Positions 6,812-10,500 of a DNA stretch of 10,500 bases are shown one piece after another. Within the stretch, counting starts at the first letter, position 1. Each line of letters opens with the position of its first letter. Origin of the DNA: CAXRBC01 sp041158045 (GTDB lineage Bacteria; Actinomycetota; Acidimicrobiia; Acidimicrobiales; Ilumatobacteraceae); assembly GCA_041158045.1 (NCBI GenBank), contig JBEBCD010000015.1:1-10500 (forward strand). The letters are read 5' to 3'. The notes below the pieces were generated by a model that did not search any database, was not told the DNA's origin, and worked only from the letters and a program-made list of their open reading frames with translations. Made by a program: the position numbers and the translations under genes.

Positions 6812-7600
6812 GTGACGGGTGCACCCGCGATCCTCCTCGGCAGCGCCGTCGCCGTCGCGAGCCTCATGCTCGCGACCTGGGGCGTCAGCCTCGCGGTGCG
6901 CGACGCCTCGATCGTCGACGTCACGTGGGGCGCCGGCTTCGTGCTCGTCGCATGGGTGGCGCGCTGGCTCGGCGGCTCGGACGCGCCGCACGCCTGGCTG
7001 CTGCCCGTGCTCGCGACGCTGTGGGGCCTGCGCCTCACCGCCCACCTCGCGCGGCGCAACCTCGGCAAGGGAGAGGACTTCCGCTACGTCGCGATGCGCG
7101 AGCGACACGGCGACCGCTTCGCGATCGTGAGCCTCGGGACCGTCTTCGGCCTGCAGGGCGCGCTCATGTGGGTCGTCTCGCTGCCGCTCCAGCTCGGCCA
7201 GCGCACGACCGACGCCGGCATCGGCCCGCTCGCCCTGCTCGGCGTGCTCGTCTGGGCGCTCGGCCTCGCCTTCGAGGCGATCGGCGACCGGCAGCTCGCG
7301 CGGTTCCGCGCCGACCCGGCCCACGCGGGTCGCGTGCTCGACACCGGGCTCTGGGCCTGGACGCGCCACCCCAACTACTTCGGCGACGCCTGCGTCTGGT
7401 GGGGGCTCGCGCTCGTCGCGGCCGACTCGGGGCGCGCCTGGATCGGCCTCCTCGGCGCGCTGGTGATGAACGTGCTGCTCGTGCGCGTCTCGGGCGCCGC
7501 GATGCTCGAGCGCAGCCTCCGGCGCACCAAGCCGGGCTGGGCCGACTACGCGGCGCGCACCCCGCGCTTCGTCCCCCGCCCGCCGCGGCGCGCCCGCTGA
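6812..7600 (+). CDS. DUF1295 / steroid 5-alpha-reductase C-terminal-like integral membrane protein
   Basis: A 262-residue polytopic membrane protein. Hydrophobic segments lie at about 5-27, 36-53, 62-80, 108-128, 138-157 and 192-225. The hallmark is GLWAWTRHPNYFGDACVWWG (179-198), the NADPH-binding type motif shared by DUF1295, steroid 5-alpha-reductase and isoprenylcysteine methyltransferase-like proteins. It is preceded by FEAIGDRQLARF (154-165) and followed by MLERSLRRTKPGWADYAARTPRFVP (231-255). Family members are mostly predicted NADPH-dependent reductases of lipid or steroid-like substrates; no substrate can be named here. The GTG start is supported by a TAGCGT box 7 nt upstream. Its last 55 bases overlap the 3' end of the convergent PadR-type gene, whose C-terminal tail is low-complexity and basic. 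Confidence 0.9.
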   Translation: MTGAPAILLGSAVAVASLMLATWGVSLAVRDASIVDVTWGAGFVLVAWVARWLGGSDAPHAWLLPVLATLWGLRLTAHLARRNLGKGEDFRYVAMRERHGDRFAIVSLGTVFGLQGALMWVVSLPLQLGQRTTDAGIGPLALLGVLVWALGLAFEAIGDRQLARFRADPAHAGRVLDTGLWAWTRHPNYFGDACVWWGLALVAADSGRAWIGLLGALVMNVLLVRVSGAAMLERSLRRTKPGWADYAARTPRFVPRPPRRAR

Positions 7601-8163
7601 CGACGGCGGGTCGCCGACCCGCGCCCCGCCCCCGCACGCGACGCCGCGCGCTCCACCCGCGCGAGGGCGCGCAGCATCCCCTCGAGCGCCTCCTCGCGCC
7701 ACACCGAGACGATCCGCGCTCCGGACCCCGCGGGGGGACGCTCGGCCCGCTGCGCGGCCGCGATGCGGGCAAACGTCGCGCGCTGCCGGCGCGCGAGGGA
7801 CGCGGTGCCGAGCCCCCGCCGACCCCGCAGGACGAACTTCGCGAGCAGCTCGATCCGCGCGTCGCGCGGGTGCGCCACGACCGCATCGAGCCACGCGCGG
7901 GCAGCGCGCGAGCCCGCCGCCGTCGCGCCCCACACCGTGCGGGTAGCGCCCTGCGCCCCCGGCTCCTCGCGCAGCGCGCGCACGAGGCCCGCGCGGGCGA
8001 GGTCGTCGATCGCGCGGTAGACGAGTGGCCGTCGCACGCGCAGCGTCGCGGCGAGGCCCTCGTCGGTGGCGAGCTCGCGCGCGACGGCGAAGCCGTGCCG
8101 CGGCGACTCGTCCAGCAGGCACAGGACCGCGTTGTCCAGCGGGGAGCGGCTGAATAGTCTCAC
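7546..8163 (-). CDS. PadR-family winged-helix transcriptional regulator, divergent to modABC
   Basis: A 205-residue protein. Residues 8-90 form a PadR-type winged helix: PLDNAVLCLLDESPRHGFAVARELA (8-32), recognition helix VRRPLVYRAIDDLARAGLVRAL (43-64), then a wing with GATRTVWGATAAG (72-84). Residues 85-175 are helical (the usual dimerisation part), and the tail (176-205) is Arg/Gly-rich. I place the start at GTG 8163: it directly precedes the conserved fold, whereas the longer frame to 8397 would run through modA. The gene is back-to-back with modA, and its first codons lie inside a perfect palindrome that also covers modA's start, so autoregulation and repression of modABC are likely. No TOBE/Mop molybdate-binding domain is present, so the ligand is unknown. 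The 3' end overlaps the DUF1295 gene by 55 bp. Confidence 0.8.
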   Translation of the reverse strand: MRLFSRSPLDNAVLCLLDESPRHGFAVARELATDEGLAATLRVRRPLVYRAIDDLARAGLVRALREEPGAQGATRTVWGATAAGSRAARAWLDAVVAHPRDARIELLAKFVLRGRRGLGTASLARRQRATFARIAAAQRAERPPAGSGARIVSVWREEALEGMLRALARVERAASRAGAGRGSATRRRQRARRGGRGTKRGVRAA

Positions 8164-8172
8164 TGAGACTAT
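8154..8172. promoter_or_regulatory. 19-bp perfect palindromic operator between padR-type gene and modA
   Basis: ATAGTCTCA-C-TGAGACTAT: two 9-bp arms complementary at every position around one central base. It contains the repressor's GTG (8161-8163) and reaches the A and T of modA's ATG (8171-8172), lying over the predicted transcription starts of both genes. A dimeric winged-helix repressor bound here would block both promoters. The AT content is conspicuous against the surrounding sequence. The regulator itself is inferred from position. Confidence 0.75.
8155..8160 (+). promoter_or_regulatory. -10 box of modABC
   Basis: TAGTCT, 10 nt before the ATG of modA, so the leader would be about 3-4 nt. 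It lies within the left arm of the palindrome. Confidence 0.45.
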
Positions 8173-8971
8173 GAGGCTACGCCGGACGGCCGCGCGGGTG
8201 GCGCTGGCGGGGCTCGTCGCGCTCGCGGGCTCGGCGGCGGGGGCCGCCCCGGCGGGCGCCCTCCCGGCGGCGCGGGCAGCGGCCGACCCCCTGCGCGGCG
8301 AGCTCACCGTCTCCGCGGCGGCGTCCCTCGGCGACGCCTTCGCGCGGATCGCCCGAGACTTCCGCCGCGCGCACCCCGCGGTCCGCGTGCGGCTCAACCT
8401 CGCGTCCTCCGCCGGGCTCGTCGCCCAGATCCAGTCCGGCGCCCCCGTCGACGTGTTCGCCGCCGCCGACCTCGCGAGCTTCGACCGGCTCGCGGCGAGC
8501 GGTCACCTCGCCCGCACCCCCGTCGCCTTCGCGCGCAACCGGATGGCGATCGTCGTGAAGCCCGGCAACCCGCTCGCCGTCCGCGGCCCCGCCGACCTCA
8601 CCGGGGTCCCCGTCGTCGCGCTCTGTGGGCGCACCGTGCCGTGCGGCGCGTACGCGGCCGCGGTGCTCGCGCGCGCGGGCGTCGCGCTCCCCGAGTCGCG
8701 CGTCACGCGCGGGCTCGACGCCCGCGCCACCCTCACCGCCGTCGCCGCGGGCGACGCCGACGCGGCGGTCGTCTACGCCACCGACGCGCGCGCCGCGGGC
8801 CGCGCCGTCACCACCGTGGAGATCCCCGCCGCCGGCAACGTCGTCGCCGTCTACGGCATCGGCGTCGTGCGCGACACCCCGCGGCGCGCGCTCGCCGACG
8901 CCTTCGTCGCCTGGGTGCGCGGTCCCGAGGGGCGGGCGGCGCTCGCCGCGCACGGGTTCGGCCGGCCGTGA
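8171..8971 (+). CDS. modA: Molybdate ABC transporter substrate-binding protein
   Basis: A 266-residue extracytoplasmic protein that binds molybdate (and usually tungstate) and delivers it to ModB. A Sec signal peptide (MRLRR then a hydrophobic stretch 9-31) ends near Ala37-Ala38. Mature motifs are SAAASLGDAF (48-57), LASSAGLVAQIQSGAPVDVFAAAD (77-100, with the oxyanion-binding Ser region), VPCGAYA (156-162) and VYATDA (201-206), in the ModA order and at normal length. There is no lipobox cysteine in the signal region, which is unusual for a binding protein in a cell thought to have one membrane. Cys152 and Cys158 flank the VPCG binding-site segment. ATG 8171 is chosen because the hydrophobic leader starts directly after it and the longer frame would run through the divergent regulator. 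It is first in an operon, with GTGA overlap into modB. Confidence 0.93.
   Translation: MRLRRTAARVALAGLVALAGSAAGAAPAGALPAARAAADPLRGELTVSAAASLGDAFARIARDFRRAHPAVRVRLNLASSAGLVAQIQSGAPVDVFAAADLASFDRLAASGHLARTPVAFARNRMAIVVKPGNPLAVRGPADLTGVPVVALCGRTVPCGAYAAAVLARAGVALPESRVTRGLDARATLTAVAAGDADAAVVYATDARAAGRAVTTVEIPAAGNVVAVYGIGVVRDTPRRALADAFVAWVRGPEGRAALAAHGFGRP
8174..8179 (-). promoter_or_regulatory. -10 box of the padR-type gene
   Basis: TAGCCT on the minus strand, 10 nt before the GTG at 8163. This is the same spacing as on the modA side, giving a near-symmetrical divergent promoter pair around the palindrome. Confidence 0.4.
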
Positions 8972-9801
8972 GCGCGGAGGTCCGCACGCGCGTACCCCGC
9001 ACCGGGCGCCGCCGCCGGGTACGGGCGCCGCGGCCGGTGGTGATCGCGGCGGCGCTCGGGGCGGCATTCATCCTCCTGCCGTTCGTCGGGCTGCTGCGGC
9101 GCGTGCGGTGGGCCTCGCTCCCCGGCGACCTCGGCGCGGGGCCCGCCCGCACCGCGCTCCTGCTCTCGCTCGGGTCGTCGCTCGCGGCCACGGCGCTCGC
9201 GCTCGTGCTCGGGGCGCCGCTCGCGTGGGTGCTGGCACGCATGGACTTCCGCGGGCGCGGCGTGCTGCGCGCACTCGTGACGCTGCCGATGGTGCTCCCG
9301 CCGGTCGTCGGCGGTGCGGCGCTGCTCGCCGCGTGGGGTCGCTCGTACGGGCTCCTCGGCGCGTGGCTGCACGACGCCGCCGGGGTGCAGCTCACGTTCT
9401 CGTGGTGGGGCGTGGTGGTGGCCGAGGCGTTCGTCGCGATGCCCTTCCTCGTCCTCGCGCTCGAGGGAGGGATCGCGTCGGTGGACCGGCGCTACGAGCA
9501 GGCGGCCGCCACCCTCGGCGCGGCGCCGATGGCCCGCCTCGCGCTCGTGACCGGGCGGCTACTACTGCCCTCGCTCGCGGCTGGGCTGGCACTCGCCTGG
9601 GCGCGGGCGCTCGGGGAATTCGGCGCGACGATCACCTTCGCGGGCAACATCGAGGGTCGCACGCAGACCGCCCCGCTCGCGGTGTACCTGCTGCTCGAGT
9701 CCGACCCCGAGGCCGCCTACGCGCTGAGCGTGGCGCTCGTCGCCGTCTGCGTCGCGGTGCTCGCCGCGCTGCGCGGGCGCTGGTGGGGGGTGCGGCGATG
9801 A
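8968..9801 (+). CDS. modB: Molybdate ABC transporter permease
   Basis: A 277-residue inner-membrane permease of the MetI-like superfamily that forms the molybdate channel. After an arginine-rich cytoplasmic N-terminus (residues 1-22) come hydrophobic helices at about 24-43, 62-90, 102-123, 146-166, 190-211 and 250-268. The ModC-coupling EAA loop is EQAAATLGAAPMARLALVTG (177-196). ARALGEFGATITFAGN (212-227) is the sequence typical of ModB/CysU-type permeases. The GTG start sits in GTGA with the modA stop, and the stop sits in ATGA with the modC start, so all three cistrons are translationally coupled. Confidence 0.95.
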   Translation: MSAEVRTRVPRTGRRRRVRAPRPVVIAAALGAAFILLPFVGLLRRVRWASLPGDLGAGPARTALLLSLGSSLAATALALVLGAPLAWVLARMDFRGRGVLRALVTLPMVLPPVVGGAALLAAWGRSYGLLGAWLHDAAGVQLTFSWWGVVVAEAFVAMPFLVLALEGGIASVDRRYEQAAATLGAAPMARLALVTGRLLLPSLAAGLALAWARALGEFGATITFAGNIEGRTQTAPLAVYLLLESDPEAAYALSVALVAVCVAVLAALRGRWWGVRR

Positions 9802-10472
9802 TCGAGATGGACGGCCTCGTGCGCCGCGGCGACCTCGCGCTGCGGGCCGCGCTGCGCGTCGGCGACGAGACGGTGGCGATCACCGGGCCCAACGGCGCGG
9901 GCAAGACGACCCTGCTCCACGCGATCGCGGGGCTCCTGCCGCTCGCCGAGGGGCGGCTCGTGCTCGGCGGCGAGGTGCTCGACGCGCCGGGCGACGCGGG
10001 TGCGCCCTTCGTGCCGCCGCACGCGCGCGGTGCCGCCCTCGTCTTCCAGGACCACGTGCTGTTCCCGTTCCTCGACGCGCGCGACAACGTGGCGTTCGGG
10101 CTGCGCCGCGCCGGCGTGCCGCGCGACGAGGCCCGCCGGCGCGCGGAGGCCGCGCTCGCCGACTACGGCGTGGGCGGCCTCGCGCGGGCGATGCCGGGGC
10201 GGCTCTCCGGCGGCGAGGGGCAGCGCGTGGCGCTCGCGCGCGCCCTCGTGGGCGGGCCGCGGATCGTGCTGCTCGACGAGCCGCTCGCGTCGCTCGACGC
10301 CGACGCGCGCCGCGACTACCGGGCGGTGTTGCGGGAGCGGCTCGCGGCGATCCGCGGACCAAAGCTGCTGGTCACGCACGACCGCGACGACGTCGCGGCA
10401 CTGTGCACCCGCGAGTACCGACTGGAGCGGACGACGGGATTCGAACCCGCGACCCTCACCTTGGCAAGGTGA
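9798..10472 (+). CDS. modC: Molybdate ABC transporter ATP-binding protein, lacking the C-terminal TOBE domain
   Basis: A 224-residue ATPase that powers molybdate import with ModA and ModB. All nucleotide-binding motifs are present: Walker A GPNGAGKTT (30-38), Q-loop FQD (Q84), signature LSGGE (136-140), Walker B IVLLDEP (156-162), SLD (165-167) and the H-loop His194. ModC is usually about 350 residues with a C-terminal TOBE/Mop regulatory domain. Here the frame stops about 30 residues after the H-loop. Residues 209-224 (LERTTGFEPATLTLAR) are simply the antisense translation of tRNA-Gly, and the stop TGA lies in that tRNA's anticodon-stem region. The transport part looks functional, but oxyanion feedback through TOBE would be absent. 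The start ATG overlaps the modB stop (ATGA). Confidence 0.9.
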   Translation: MIEMDGLVRRGDLALRAALRVGDETVAITGPNGAGKTTLLHAIAGLLPLAEGRLVLGGEVLDAPGDAGAPFVPPHARGAALVFQDHVLFPFLDARDNVAFGLRRAGVPRDEARRRAEAALADYGVGGLARAMPGRLSGGEGQRVALARALVGGPRIVLLDEPLASLDADARRDYRAVLRERLAAIRGPKLLVTHDRDDVAALCTREYRLERTTGFEPATLTLAR

Positions 10473-10498
10473 TGCTCTACCAACTGAGCCACGTCCGC
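10423..10498 (-). tRNA. tRNA-Gly(GCC)
   Basis: A complete cloverleaf on the minus strand. Acceptor stem is GCGGACG/CGTCCGC with 7 perfect pairs. The D arm is GCTC...GAGC with AGTTGGTA in the loop. The anticodon stem is TCACC/GGTGA with loop TTGCCAA, giving anticodon GCC. The T arm is GCGGG-TTCGAAT-CCCGT with the invariant TTCGA and one terminal G-T pair. The discriminator is T and CCA is genome-encoded at 10425-10423. The 3' half is antisense to the last 16 codons and stop of modC. Its promoter lies beyond the window. Confidence 0.97.
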
Positions 10499-10500
10499 GT

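Noticed and set aside
8164..8397. N-terminal extension of the PadR-type regulator
   Set aside because: It is the antisense of the modA signal-peptide region, has Ala/Arg-rich composition, and lies beyond the predicted promoter and operator.
10422..10472. The TTGFEPATLTLAR peptide as a real domain of ModC
   Set aside because: It is the well-known translation of the complement of a tRNA T-arm and anticodon region, not a conserved ModC element.
10423..10498. Integrative-element attachment site within the window
   Set aside because: No integrase, no second copy of the tRNA 3' end and no compositional shift are visible in the window, so only the odd modC junction is reported.

Overview
The window is dense, very GC-rich bacterial chromosome with almost no non-coding DNA. 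Strong G/C third-position bias, GTG starts on nearly every gene, cysteine-free L33/L31 with a C- type L28, and TANNNT boxes 6-7 nt ahead of start codons (leaderless transcription) point to Actinomycetota. A deep class such as Thermoleophilia or Acidimicrobiia is possible, but the sequence alone does not fix it.

Layout. (1) 1-1152, + strand: a PLP-dependent Cys/Met-metabolism enzyme whose 5' end lies off the window. (2) 1149-1870: zinc-independent ribosomal proteins, with L28 then L33 on the minus strand and type-B L31 divergent from them. (3) 1884-4536, minus strand: a group II PLP-dependent decarboxylase followed 13 bp later by an FMN-dependent alpha-hydroxy-acid dehydrogenase. (4) 4710-5102, + strand: a lipoprotein c-type cytochrome. 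(5) 5154-6770, minus strand: an ABC-F ATPase. (6) 6812-7600, + strand: a DUF1295 / steroid 5-alpha-reductase-like membrane protein. (7) 7546-8163, minus strand: a PadR-type repressor, divergent from (8) 8171-10472, + strand: a modABC molybdate transporter with overlapping stop/start codons. (9) 10423-10498, minus strand: tRNA-Gly(GCC), antisense to the 3' end of modC.

Most genes are conserved housekeeping or accessory metabolism, and I see no phage, IS, CRISPR or toxin-antitoxin system. Three things stand out. First, a perfect 19-bp palindrome lies exactly over the divergent padR/modA starts, suggesting a PadR-controlled molybdate operon in place of ModE. Second, ModC lacks the usual C-terminal TOBE domain and its frame ends inside the antisense strand of tRNA-Gly. 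Third, -10 boxes placed for leaderless mRNAs recur at most gene starts and allow several starts to be corrected, notably that of the decarboxylase (to 4536). A complete L33 gene that is too short for usual ORF cut-offs is also annotated here.
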